DNA from: Paenalcaligenes hominis
GTDB lineage: Bacteria > Pseudomonadota > Gammaproteobacteria > Burkholderiales > Burkholderiaceae_B
Direction: 5' to 3'
DNA: 64,000 bases
Assembly: GCF_011927625.1 (NCBI RefSeq)
Contig: NZ_JAATIZ010000001.1
Coordinates: forward strand, 1-64,000
Shown here in pieces: positions 29,099 through 38,104 of the stretch (positions are counted from its first letter, which is position 1; each line of letters starts with the position of its first letter). The notes below the pieces were generated by a model. The model searched no databases. It was not told where the DNA came from and was given only the letters and a program-made list of their open reading frames with translations. Both the position numbers and the translations under genes were made by a program.

Positions 29099-29143
29099 AA
29101 AAAAGACCCCAAAAAGTTAGAGGGATGTCCAACTGCTTGGGGT
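29099..29143 (-). terminator. Terminator after mfd (minus strand)
   Basis: Stem ACCCCAA...TTGGGGT with an inner AGTT/AACT pairing; on the minus strand it is followed by a T run. Confidence 0.75.
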
Positions 29144-29167
29144 GAGTTCATTTAAGAGCGGCTTTTT

Positions 29168-32100
29168 TTAACCTAACTGTTGCATGAGCTGATTAACTTT
29201 TTGAACACGTTGGGGGATAGGGGTGGCATCCGCTAAACTGACACGTAATTTATCAGGCCCATTAAACCGAACCGCTTTGTCTTTTTGCACCAGCTCAATT
29301 AATCGCACCGGGTCTACATTAGGCTTAGCAGTAAATTGCAATACAAGCTGATCTTCTTGTAAGTCCATTTTTTCTAGCCCTAACTGTTCGCCTTTAATGC
29401 GAAGCTGATGCACAGTGAGAAGATTTTTAGCTGGCTCAGGCAATAACCCGTAGCGATCAATGAGTTCTTCTTGAATATGGGCTAATTCGTCAGTGGTCGC
29501 AGCATGGGAAAGCTTTTTGTAAAAACCTAATCGGGCATGCACATCTGGACAGTAATCGTTAGGTAACAAAGCCGGGCTACGTAAATTCACTTCACACTTG
29601 ATATCAAAGGGTGACATCAAGTCAGGCTCCTCGCCGGCTTTAAGCGCTTTCACGGCTTTGTTCAGCATATCTGAATACATGGAAAAGCCAATTTCATGAA
29701 TATTCCCTGATTGGTGTTCACCTAAGACTTCACCGGCTCCACGAATTTCCAAATCATTCATTGCCAAGAAAAACCCAGCACCTAACTCATCCATAGCTTG
29801 AATAGCTTCGAGTCGTTTTTTAGCATTCGCGGTGATAGCATCGTCACCTGGTGTTAATAGGTACGCATAGGCTTGGTGATGGGAGCGGCCAACGCGACCA
29901 CGTAACTGATGCAGCTGGGCTAAGCCCAGCTTATCGGCACGCTGAATGACAATAGTATTAGCGCTGGGCACATCAATACCTGTTTCAATAATTGTGGTGC
30001 ACAGCAATACATTAAAGCGCTTTTGATAAAAGTCTTTCATGACACTTTCTAGCTCACGTTCAGGCATTTGACCGTGTGCTACGCCAATGCGCGCTTCAGG
30101 GACCAGTTCTTGCAGTCGGGCACGACGATTTTCAATGGTTTCCACTTCATTATGTAGAAAATAGACCTGCCCCCCGCGTTTTAGCTCTCGTAAGAGGGCC
30201 TCACGTATGGTGCCATTGTCTTCTCTGCGCACAAAGGTTTTGATAGCAAGACGTTTTTCTGGCGCTGTGGCAATAATAGAAAAGTCGCGTATTCCTTCTA
30301 GGGACATCCCTAGGGTACGTGGGATAGGAGTTGCGGTGAGGGTGAGCATATCGACTTCGGCACGCAAGGCCTTAAATGCCTCTTTTTGACGCACGCCAAA
30401 ACGATGCTCCTCGTCAATAATGACCAAACCTAGGTTCTTGTATTTAACGTCTTTGGAAAGCAGTTTATGGGTACCAATTACGATATCGACATGCCCGTTA
30501 GCCAGCCCTTCTATAGCGGCTTTGGTTTCTTTGCTGGTTCTAAAACGGGAAAGCTCAGCCACTTGGATAGGCCAGTCAACAAAACGGTCTGCAAAATTTT
30601 GGGCGTGTTGCTCTGCTAGCAAAGTGGTGGGGCACAAAATAGCAACCTGTTTGCCATTAGCCACTGCAACAAAAGCGGCACGTAGTGCGACTTCTGTTTT
30701 ACCAAAACCCACATCGCCACAAATGAGGCGGTCCATTGGCTGACCAGATTTCATATCATCTAATACCGCTTCGATAGCAGCGGCCTGGTCAGGGGTAGGC
30801 TCAAAGCCAAAACCTGCTGCAAAGGTTTCGTAATCACTAAGAGGGACCTTGTATTGTTGACCTTCGCGCAGTGCACGTTGTGCATACAGAGCCAACAGTT
30901 CAGCAGCCGTATCGCGAGCTTGTTTAGCCGCTTTTTGCCGTGCTTTTTCCCATTGCCCTGAGCCAAGCTGATGTAAGGGAGCTGACTCAGCATCGGTGCC
31001 GCTATAACGCGAAATTACGTGTAACTGTGAAACAGGCACATACAGAGTGGCCTCGTTGGCGTACTCCAAATGCAGAAGCTCGACAGGGCCTTCGCCTAAG
31101 TCCATTTCGATCAGACCTTGATAGCGTCCTATGCCATGTTCGGTGTGTACAACAGGGTCGCCCGTACGCAGCTCGGATAAGTCCCGAACCATCGCCTCAA
31201 CATTCGTGCGATGACTGCGTCGTGTACGTTGGCGTGTGCGTACTTGGTGAGGGTAGAGATCGTTTTCAGTGAGTAAGGTAATAGCAGCCTCGTGTAAGGC
31301 AAAACCTTGGTACAACGAGGCTGTGACCAAGGCAAACGATGCCTCGCCATATAAAAAGCTGTCTAGCTCTAAGCAGTGGGGGTCCGGAATTAAGTGATGC
31401 TCAGCGAGCATCTGTGCAATGGTTTCCCGTCTTCCAGGCGACTCGGCACAAAGGAGGGTACGTCGCAATGGGTCACGAACTTCGGTACGTAACGCAGAGA
31501 GTGGATCGTCTGCGCGGCGAGTTACAGCCACATCAGGTACCGGAATAAAATCAGGGTGTAGTCCATTGGGTTGGAGGTCTAGACGGGCAAACCGTTTGAG
31601 TGCGCCAAAAAACTCGTCCTCGCTTAAGAATAAAAACTCGGGAGCTAAAACAGGGCGCTCGTTATCACTTTTCAAAAAATGGTAGCGTTGTTGAGCATCG
31701 GCGTGAAACCCTTGAATCGCTTGCGCTGTTGTGCCATGAGTGACCACGATACTGTCCTTGGGCAAATAATTAAACAACGTAGCCGTTTGCTCAAAAAACA
31801 AAGGTAGGTAGTACTCAACCCCTGCAAACGCAATGCCATTTCCTATTTCTTTATAGGGTAATGCGCGTGAAGGATCACCTTCAAAATGCTCGCGAAATTG
31901 AGCCCTAAAGACATGGCGTGCGTCTTCATCCATAGGGAACTCGCGACCAGGCAGTAAGTCCACTTTTTTGACTGGGTAGAGACTGCGCTGCGTATCGGCA
32001 TCAAAGGCACGGATAGATTCAATTTCATTATCAAATAAATCCAGACGATACGGTACCACCGAGCCCATTGGAAATAAATCAATCAGGCCACCACGTATAG

Positions 32101-32629
32101 AGAATTCGCCAGGGGCAGTAACTTGGGTGACATGATTATAGTTAGCAAGCACCATTTGTTCTTTTAGCTGCTGCTCATCAAGCTTTTCCCCTTGCTGAAA
32201 ACTAAAGCTGTGCGCAGCTAAAAAAGCAGGGGGAGCTAAGCGATACAGTGCTGTGCTAACAGGAATGGTCAGCACATCTACCTCATTATGCAATAAGGCA
32301 TTTAAGGCTTTAAGGCGTGCTGAGATTAAATCCTCATGAGGCGAAAAATTATCGTAAGGCAGGGTTTCCCAATCAGGAAATTGCTGGACGGTAAGTTCAG
32401 GCCCAAAAAGCTTAATTTCATGGTTTAAGCGCTGCGCATCTAGCGGATCAGTACAAAACACGATTACACTGTGGGTGCTTTGCCGAGCTAAATCAGCAAG
32501 CAGCAGCGCATCTCCCGAGCCGGGAGGCAAGGGTTGCTGAAAACGTTGCCCAACTTTTAAGGCCTGTAAACTGGATGAGGTGCTGCTAAGATAAAGGCTG
32601 GTTGTAGTAGGGCTTTTAGTTTTGCTCAT
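29168..32629 (-). CDS. mfd: Transcription-repair coupling factor
   Basis: An ATP-dependent DNA translocase that removes RNA polymerase stalled at lesions and recruits UvrA. The 1153 residues have the UvrB-like N-terminal modules, an RNA-polymerase interaction domain (DPVVHTEHGIGRYQG), and an SF2 translocase with Walker A GDVGFGKTEVA near 640, IIDEEHRFG near 738 and motif VI QLRGRVGRS, then the TRCF C-terminal domain. The start lies 12 bp from the divergent ispD start, so its promoter must sit inside ispD or overlap its first codons. Confidence 0.97.
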   Translation of the reverse strand: MSKTKSPTTTSLYLSSTSSSLQALKVGQRFQQPLPPGSGDALLLADLARQSTHSVIVFCTDPLDAQRLNHEIKLFGPELTVQQFPDWETLPYDNFSPHEDLISARLKALNALLHNEVDVLTIPVSTALYRLAPPAFLAAHSFSFQQGEKLDEQQLKEQMVLANYNHVTQVTAPGEFSIRGGLIDLFPMGSVVPYRLDLFDNEIESIRAFDADTQRSLYPVKKVDLLPGREFPMDEDARHVFRAQFREHFEGDPSRALPYKEIGNGIAFAGVEYYLPLFFEQTATLFNYLPKDSIVVTHGTTAQAIQGFHADAQQRYHFLKSDNERPVLAPEFLFLSEDEFFGALKRFARLDLQPNGLHPDFIPVPDVAVTRRADDPLSALRTEVRDPLRRTLLCAESPGRRETIAQMLAEHHLIPDPHCLELDSFLYGEASFALVTASLYQGFALHEAAITLLTENDLYPHQVRTRQRTRRSHRTNVEAMVRDLSELRTGDPVVHTEHGIGRYQGLIEMDLGEGPVELLHLEYANEATLYVPVSQLHVISRYSGTDAESAPLHQLGSGQWEKARQKAAKQARDTAAELLALYAQRALREGQQYKVPLSDYETFAAGFGFEPTPDQAAAIEAVLDDMKSGQPMDRLICGDVGFGKTEVALRAAFVAVANGKQVAILCPTTLLAEQHAQNFADRFVDWPIQVAELSRFRTSKETKAAIEGLANGHVDIVIGTHKLLSKDVKYKNLGLVIIDEEHRFGVRQKEAFKALRAEVDMLTLTATPIPRTLGMSLEGIRDFSIIATAPEKRLAIKTFVRREDNGTIREALLRELKRGGQVYFLHNEVETIENRRARLQELVPEARIGVAHGQMPERELESVMKDFYQKRFNVLLCTTIIETGIDVPSANTIVIQRADKLGLAQLHQLRGRVGRSHHQAYAYLLTPGDDAITANAKKRLEAIQAMDELGAGFFLAMNDLEIRGAGEVLGEHQSGNIHEIGFSMYSDMLNKAVKALKAGEEPDLMSPFDIKCEVNLRSPALLPNDYCPDVHARLGFYKKLSHAATTDELAHIQEELIDRYGLLPEPAKNLLTVHQLRIKGEQLGLEKMDLQEDQLVLQFTAKPNVDPVRLIELVQKDKAVRFNGPDKLRVSLADATPIPQRVQKVNQLMQQLG

Positions 32630-32641
32630 GGGAATACGTTT

Positions 32642-33352
32642 ATGTCAAAGAAAATAATTGCTTTAGTGCCTGCTGCTGGTATTGGTGCGCGAGCAAGACG
32701 ACAAACTACAGCGGCAATCTTAAAACCAGATTTACCTAAGCAGTACGAGCTGCTAAAGGGGTTGCCGATGTTGCGACTCTCAGTAAAGGCTATGTTAGCC
32801 GATCCCCGCATTGATCATGTGCGAGTTATTGTAAGTCCGACTGACACATGGGTAAATGATGCGTTAACAGGTCTAGAACGCACCACATGGCGTGCAGTCG
32901 GGGGTGAAACTCGGGCCGATACAGTACGTAACGGGTTAAAAGAGTTAAATCCAGAGCCAGGTCAATGGGTTGTGGTGCACGATGCGGCTCGACCCGGGCT
33001 GCCTGCAGAGGCCTTAGCACGTCTATTAGACACCTGCTTGGAACAAGACCAAGGCGGTTTGCTCGCACTGCCTGTGCCGGACACCGTTAAAAAAGCAGAG
33101 GGGGAGCCCAACCCAGAGGTAGCCCAAACAGTGCCGCGTGACCACCTTTGGTTAGCCCAGACGCCCCAAATGTTTAAAGCCATTGACCTGCTGCAGGCAC
33201 TTGAGCAAGCAGAGCACGAACAGTGGTCTGTTACTGACGAATCATCCGCTATGGAACAAGCAGGCCATCGCTCTTTATTAATTCGGGGCGCTCCGCAAAA
33301 CTTCAAGGTGACATGGCCGGGGGATTTTCAAATTTTGGAGAAATGGTTATGA
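32642..33352 (+). CDS. ispD: 2-C-methyl-D-erythritol 4-phosphate cytidylyltransferase
   Basis: The third enzyme of the MEP isoprenoid pathway, which transfers CMP to methylerythritol phosphate. The 236 residues start with [12 protein letters not shown], the nucleotide-binding loop, followed by PKQYELL; the gap between them is some eight residues longer than in E. coli. VVHDAARP and the C-terminal [12 protein letters not shown] stretch are conserved. The stop overlaps the ispF start (ATGA), so IspD and IspF are coupled. Confidence 0.95.
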   Translation: MSKKIIALVPAAGIGARARRQTTAAILKPDLPKQYELLKGLPMLRLSVKAMLADPRIDHVRVIVSPTDTWVNDALTGLERTTWRAVGGETRADTVRNGLKELNPEPGQWVVVHDAARPGLPAEALARLLDTCLEQDQGGLLALPVPDTVKKAEGEPNPEVAQTVPRDHLWLAQTPQMFKAIDLLQALEQAEHEQWSVTDESSAMEQAGHRSLLIRGAPQNFKVTWPGDFQILEKWL

Positions 33353-33831
33353 ATTTGCGTGTAGGTCAGGGCTTTGATGTCCATGCTCTGGTTGAGGGAC
33401 GTCCCTTAATTATTGGTGGGGTGACGATTCCTCATACGCACGGTCTTTTAGGGCATTCTGATGCGGATGTATTGCTGCATGCATTAACAGATGCATTGTT
33501 AGGTGCGGCCGCACTAGGTGATATAGGGCGCCACTTTCCTGATACAGACCCACGGTATAAAGGCGCAGATAGCCGTGTTTTATTACGCGATGCGTATGCA
33601 TTAGTTCAAGAGCAGGGTTGGCAAATAATAAACATAGATGCCACCCTTCATGCACAGGCGCCAAAAATCGGGCCACATGCACCCGCTATGCTTCAGGTAA
33701 TAAGTACGGATTTAAAAGTAGACACAAGCCGTATTAATATCAAAGCCAAAACTAACGAGGGGTTAGGTCATCTAGGCCGTAAAGAAGGCATTGCGGCTAA
33801 TGTCGTGGTGTTATTACATAAGCCTGTTTGA
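33349..33831 (+). CDS. ispF: 2-C-methyl-D-erythritol 2,4-cyclodiphosphate synthase
   Basis: A trimeric, Zn-dependent enzyme of the MEP pathway that forms the cyclic diphosphate. The 160 residues have the metal ligands D10 and H12 in GQGFDVHAL and the third His in [22 protein letters not shown] chose ATG 33349, overlapping the ispD stop; a frame from 33313 would add 12 non-family residues. A strong terminator follows. Confidence 0.96.
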   Translation: MNLRVGQGFDVHALVEGRPLIIGGVTIPHTHGLLGHSDADVLLHALTDALLGAAALGDIGRHFPDTDPRYKGADSRVLLRDAYALVQEQGWQIINIDATLHAQAPKIGPHAPAMLQVISTDLKVDTSRINIKAKTNEGLGHLGRKEGIAANVVVLLHKPV

Positions 33832-33875
33832 CATCCTGCCTGCCCTGAAGGCCAAGGTTTTACAGCGACATGGAT

Positions 33876-33907
33876 AAAAAAAGCGTAGAAATTTTCTACG
33901 CTTTTTT
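33876..33907. terminator. Bidirectional terminator between ispF and the peroxiredoxin
   Basis: Near-perfect stem AAAAGCGTAGAAA / TTTCTACGCTTTT with A and T runs on both sides, between convergent genes. Confidence 0.9.
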
Positions 33908-33908
33908 A

Positions 33909-34460
33909 TTAGTCTAGAGTGGGACCACCAATTTGCCGATTGCTAGGACATAACGCATCGGTTTGGATAGCGTCAAGTAACCGTAATATTTCCTCGGGGC
34001 TGCGGCCTACGTTTAAGTTGTTCACAGAAATATGCTGAATGATATTGTCAGGGTCAACAATTAACGTAGCACGTAATGCTACCCCTTCGATTTTGTCACG
34101 TATTCCTAGCTGATCAATGAGCGCACCACTGGTGTCTGCAAATTGATAATGTTGTAGACGATGCAAATCGGGGTGTTCACGACGCCACGCCAGTTTCACG
34201 AACTCGTTATCGCTAGAGCCACCCATGACAATTGCATTACGTTGATGAAAATCGGCCTGTAAACGGCCAAAATCAGAAATTTCAGTCGGGCATACCGTAG
34301 TGAAATCTTTTGGGTAGAAATAAATAATTTTCCACTTGTGTGGAAAAGAGCTTTCTGTGATTTCCTCGAAAGCCGAGATGCCGTTTTCTTGAGCTTCGTT
34401 AAAGCCAGGCTTTACGCCGGTAACTTTAAAAGGCTCGAGTCGATCGCCAACCGTTTTCAT
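33909..34460 (-). CDS. ahpC: Peroxiredoxin, AhpC/Prx1-type
   Basis: A thiol peroxidase that reduces hydrogen peroxide and organic hydroperoxides. The 183 residues have the peroxidatic cysteine C57 in YPKDFTTVCPTEI and a C-terminal cysteine C171 in DALCPSN. Overall it is closest to the mycobacterial-type AhpC that works with AhpD (C-terminal IGGPTLD like KGDPTLD). Neither ahpD nor ahpF lies in the window, so the reducing partner is unknown. Convergent with ispF, with a strong shared terminator. Confidence 0.9.
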   Translation of the reverse strand: MKTVGDRLEPFKVTGVKPGFNEAQENGISAFEEITESSFPHKWKIIYFYPKDFTTVCPTEISDFGRLQADFHQRNAIVMGGSSDNEFVKLAWRREHPDLHRLQHYQFADTSGALIDQLGIRDKIEGVALRATLIVDPDNIIQHISVNNLNVGRSPEEILRLLDAIQTDALCPSNRQIGGPTLD

Positions 34461-34523
34461 AAAGATCCTTTCAGTAAACTAATCAGAATAATTCTACCCG
34501 AATGGATTTGTTTGCCTAGTCGT

Positions 34524-35903
34524 TTAGCGGACTTTTAACTTAGGGATTTCGATACGTGCTGTCAGGCCTTGGCCTGGAGGAGAGGTGAGCTCAAAACGAC
34601 CCCCTACCTGTAATAATAGGCGTTCTACGATGGCTAAGCCTAGACCGGCTCCGTTTACCCCAGTACGGGCTAACTCGCCTCTAGAGAAAGGACGTAATAA
34701 ACGTTGAACTTCGTGTTCTTCAATGCCGACGCCTTGGTCTTGAACTTTAATCTCAATGATATTGCCTTTAGGGTGTGCAGAAAGGTGAATATAGGCTTTG
34801 TTGTCGGCTGCACTGCGCCCATAACGTCTGGAGTTTTCAATTAAATTACTTACGATGCGTTTTAAGTCGTTTTCATCAATCCGACCAAAAAGGTTGGGAG
34901 AAATATCGGCGGTGAGCTCCCCCCCTAGACTTTCAGTATGACTACGTTCACGCTCATAGAGAGAGCTTAGCGCCTTGCTGATATCGATACCTTGCTCTGG
35001 GGCCTTGGCGGCAGGGCGTGCGTACTCCATGAGCTGATCAATACTGTGATCAATTTGCGCCAGGTCTTCGTCAATGGCTTGACGCGTTGCATCGCTGACG
35101 TTGGATAGTTCGATTTCTAACCGCATACGTGCAAGAGGAGTACGTAAATCGTGGGAAATACCTGCCAACATAATTTCCCTATCGGCTTCGGCTTGACGAA
35201 TATCGCGTGTCATTCGATTAAACGCTACGTTCATATCTCGGATTTCAGCGGGACCACGCTCTGGTAGAGGTGACGGGGTTTCGCCGCGAGCAAGCTGATG
35301 AGTAACTTGAGCTAAACGGGCTAAAGGACGGTTTACAAAACGCACACTAATCGCAGCGCCTAAGAAAGAAAGAAGAAGCGCTGACAACAACCAGCCAATC
35401 CATTCAGCACCTGCAATTAGGCTAAGCTGTTCGCGGTTAAATACCAGCCAGTATTGTTCTGTATCGAGCTCGAAAGAAACCCAAATACCTGGCACGTTGT
35501 TGACTGACCACATAATCAGTGTGTTACTACCCAAGTCTTTGCGTACCTCTTCGGAGACTTTATTCCAATAGGCTGAATGCTGGATGGGCTCGAGAATGTC
35601 ATCGGGCTCGCGCGGTTGAATGCGTAGACTTTCTTTGGTGGCTAAATCAAGCAGCAAAGCGGGGCGCTGGTCGAATGGAGCGTAAGTTAATGCGGAACGT
35701 GTAATGCTTACGGAGGTAGAAACCCGTTGTGCCATTTGAATAGCACGAGGGCCTGACTCGATAGAAAAGAAGACTTGCAACCAAATGCCGAAGCTCATGC
35801 CCATAAGGCCAAGCAAAAGAAAAAAAGTACGACTAAAAAGCCCCATTTTAAAAGGGGGCTTTTTGGAAGGGGTGCTAGAGGTCGAAAGGGCAGTTTTGCT
35901 CAT
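34524..35903 (-). CDS. envZ: Two-component sensor histidine kinase, EnvZ/RisS-like
   Basis: An inner-membrane kinase partner of OmpR. The 459 residues have transmembrane helices near 24-46 and 165-188 flanking a periplasmic sensor, a HAMP linker, the H-box AGISHDLRTPLARMR with the phospho-His near 250, an N-box (NLIENSRRYGR) and G-boxes (DQGVGIE, GAGLGLAIV). The architecture and neighbour match Bordetella RisS. It begins 15 bp after ompR ends. A 10-bp GC-cored hairpin followed by Ts lies inside its first codons (35835-35864). Confidence 0.94.
   Translation of the reverse strand: MSKTALSTSSTPSKKPPFKMGLFSRTFFLLLGLMGMSFGIWLQVFFSIESGPRAIQMAQRVSTSVSITRSALTYAPFDQRPALLLDLATKESLRIQPREPDDILEPIQHSAYWNKVSEEVRKDLGSNTLIMWSVNNVPGIWVSFELDTEQYWLVFNREQLSLIAGAEWIGWLLSALLLSFLGAAISVRFVNRPLARLAQVTHQLARGETPSPLPERGPAEIRDMNVAFNRMTRDIRQAEADREIMLAGISHDLRTPLARMRLEIELSNVSDATRQAIDEDLAQIDHSIDQLMEYARPAAKAPEQGIDISKALSSLYERERSHTESLGGELTADISPNLFGRIDENDLKRIVSNLIENSRRYGRSAADNKAYIHLSAHPKGNIIEIKVQDQGVGIEEHEVQRLLRPFSRGELARTGVNGAGLGLAIVERLLLQVGGRFELTSPPGQGLTARIEIPKLKVR
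35835..35864 (-). terminator. Terminator-like hairpin within the envZ 5' coding region
   Basis: On the minus strand AAAAAGCCCC pairs perfectly with GGGGCTTTTT across a 10-nt loop, covering about codons 14-23 of envZ. It has the shape of an intrinsic terminator in the direction of ompR-envZ transcription. It may be a coincidence of the Lys-Lys-Pro-Pro...Gly-Leu-Phe codons. Confidence 0.35.
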
Positions 35904-35918
35904 GCCCTTATCATACCT

Positions 35919-36653
35919 TTAATGACCACCATCAGGAACAAAAACATAGCCCAAACCCCAGACAGTTTGAATAAAAACGGGTTTGGATGGGTTAGGTTCA
36001 ATCAGCTTGCGTAAACGAGAAATTTGAACGTCTAAACTGCGATCAAATGCTTCGTATTCTCGGCCACGTGCTAATTCCATTAGTTTGTCACGAGACAACG
36101 GGATTTTTGGATGACGTGCAAAGACCTTTAATACAGAGAACTCGCCGGTAGTGATAGGGACGACTTCATCTCCTTTAGTAAGCGTACGCGTAGACAGATT
36201 GAGTGAATACGGACCAAATTCGATCGCTTCATTTTCTTGGCTAGGAGCGCCAGGATGCTCTTCTGTGCCGCGACGGCGTAAAATGGCATTTACCCGAGCA
36301 AGTAATTCGCGTGGGTTAAATGGCTTTACTAAATAGTCGTCTGCACCCATCTCTAAGCCAACAATGCGGTCAATTTCTTCCGCTTTTGCTGTTAGCATAA
36401 TAATAGGTGTGTTATCGTGACCCCCTCGTAAACGACGACAAATTGAAAGTCCATCTTCGCCTGGCAGCATTAGATCAAGGATAAGTAAATCAAAATGTTC
36501 GCGTTGCCAGAGTTTAGACATTTCTTTGCCATCTTCGGCAACAAAAACATTAAAGCCTTGTTCCGTTAGATAGCGTCGCAATAAATCGCGTAAACGTGGA
36601 TCGTCATCGACGACGAGTATTTTTCTGGTAAGAGGTTGATTTTGTGTGTTCAT
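35919..36653 (-). CDS. ompR: Two-component response regulator, OmpR/RisA-like
   Basis: A DNA-binding regulator phosphorylated by EnvZ. The 244 residues have a receiver domain with DDD near 16-18, the phospho-acceptor Asp in LLILDLMLPGEDG, the conserved Lys in DDYLVKPFNPREL, and an OmpR/PhoB winged-helix domain (from about 145) ending GLGYVFVPDGGH. In this group it is the orthologue of Bordetella RisA. First gene of ompR-envZ; no clear -35/-10 pair could be picked in the 226 bp upstream. Confidence 0.96.
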   Translation of the reverse strand: MNTQNQPLTRKILVVDDDPRLRDLLRRYLTEQGFNVFVAEDGKEMSKLWQREHFDLLILDLMLPGEDGLSICRRLRGGHDNTPIIMLTAKAEEIDRIVGLEMGADDYLVKPFNPRELLARVNAILRRRGTEEHPGAPSQENEAIEFGPYSLNLSTRTLTKGDEVVPITTGEFSVLKVFARHPKIPLSRDKLMELARGREYEAFDRSLDVQISRLRKLIEPNPSKPVFIQTVWGLGYVFVPDGGH

Positions 36654-36815
36654 GATTAAAATGTAACAGGCAAAAAGGGGGGCGTACAGGCTCGTAGAAC
36701 ATTTTTACAATTGATGCTTTTCATTCATGAAACCCCCGAGAATTAACGGAAGAATTTTCATTTTGTTACAGATTTTGGGCGCTAACTAGTTATCACGCCA
36801 AAGCTACTACACATT

Positions 36816-36821
36816 TACAAT
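36816..36821 (+). promoter_or_regulatory. Candidate -10 box for tsaB-rimI
   Basis: TACAAT 59 bp before the preferred ATG at 36880. It would make the alternative GTG at 36832 almost leaderless. Confidence 0.35.
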
Positions 36822-36879
36822 CCATCTATCCGTGCATTTTAATGCTAAATCTTTCTTACCTGAGCAAACTAATACGTCA

Positions 36880-38097
36880 ATGAAAGTGAATCTTTTAGCT
36901 CTAGACAGTGCGAATGCTGTGTGTGGTGTTGCAATCTTGCAATCCGAAACCGGTCAAACCCAGTTAACTGTGGCTGAACATGAAGGTTCTGCTCAACATG
37001 CAGAGCACATGTTGCCTTTAATAGAGCGTTGTTTAAAAGAGGCCGACCTACAACGCGCTGATTTACATGGTATTGCATTTGCGCAAGGCCCAGGTGGTTT
37101 TACTGGTTTACGAGTCGCCTGTGGGGTTGCCCAAGGTTTGGCGTATGCATTAGGGTTAAAAGTGGCTCCGATCCCGTCGTTATTAGCGCTTGCTGCCCAA
37201 CAAGACCCATTAGCGCAGCCTTCGATTGAAGTGATAGTAACCGATGCGCGTATGCAAGAGCTGTATGTAGGGGCGTATCAACGTACCCAACACGGTTGGT
37301 ATAGTCTGCATAAACCCATTTTGATTGCTGAAGCTACTTTTTATTATTATTTAAAACAACTCATTCAACAACAAACGGCATTGCAAACTAAAGCCATAGT
37401 GCGTGTATCGGGCGATGGCTTAGATGCGTTTCCTACACTTAATCAGCAGGCGCTAGGCCTCGGGGCGCAATTAGGAAATACGGGGCGGGTTCAGGTGCAA
37501 ACCCTAGCGCACTTAGCGCTTTTAGCGTTTGAACAAGACCAACTCATTGATCCCGCTTTAGCTACCCCGTTATATGTGCGTAATCGTGTGGCATTTACTA
37601 TTGCAGAGCGTGAAACAGGCTTAGGAGGCAATCCCAGTGCTTTGTGGCAAGCTGTTCAATTCAAACCCATGGCTACCCAACATCTCGAAACAGTGGCTGC
37701 TATAGAGCACGTACTGCAGTACGACCCGTGGTCTATGGCTCAGTTTGAACAAAGCATTCAGTCGGGGCATTGGGCGTGGGTGGCATTATACGAGGGGCAT
37801 GTGGTCGCCTATGCAGTCGTCATGCCCACTGTAGATGAGGCCGAGTTATTACTGATCGGTGTCACGCCGGAGCACCAGCGGCAGGGCATAGCGCAACAGT
37901 TATTATGCTATGTTGAACAAGATGCCAGAGCCAAGCGGTGTTCAGTGATGCACTTAGAGGTGCGAGAGTCAAACACCGCCGCCCAAGAGCTTTACAAAGG
38001 GGCAGGGTACCGTTCCGTTGGGCTTCGTAAAAACTATTACAAAACACCGACAGCAGAAAAGGAAGCGGCCGTGCTTTATAGTAAGACCTTAGCGTAG
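36880..38097 (+). CDS. tsaB/rimI: TsaB-RimI fusion: tRNA t6A biosynthesis subunit joined to ribosomal-protein-alanine acetyltransferase
   Basis: The N-terminal part (about 1-240) is TsaB, an ASKHA-fold partner of TsaD and TsaE in threonylcarbamoylation of tRNA A37; LLALDSANAVCGVAIL and FAQGPGGFTGLRVACG are typical. The C-terminal part (about 255-405) is a GNAT acetyltransferase resembling RimI, which acetylates the N-terminus of S18; it has the acetyl-CoA loop QRQGIAQQLL and the LEVRESNTAAQELYKGAGY stretch. One uninterrupted frame of 405 residues joins them. The frame is open from GTG 36832, but homology favours ATG 36880. The next gene starts 7 bp later. Confidence 0.93.
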   Translation: MKVNLLALDSANAVCGVAILQSETGQTQLTVAEHEGSAQHAEHMLPLIERCLKEADLQRADLHGIAFAQGPGGFTGLRVACGVAQGLAYALGLKVAPIPSLLALAAQQDPLAQPSIEVIVTDARMQELYVGAYQRTQHGWYSLHKPILIAEATFYYYLKQLIQQQTALQTKAIVRVSGDGLDAFPTLNQQALGLGAQLGNTGRVQVQTLAHLALLAFEQDQLIDPALATPLYVRNRVAFTIAERETGLGGNPSALWQAVQFKPMATQHLETVAAIEHVLQYDPWSMAQFEQSIQSGHWAWVALYEGHVVAYAVVMPTVDEAELLLIGVTPEHQRQGIAQQLLCYVEQDARAKRCSVMHLEVRESNTAAQELYKGAGYRSVGLRKNYYKTPTAEKEAAVLYSKTLA

Positions 38098-38104
38098 GAA
38101 TATT

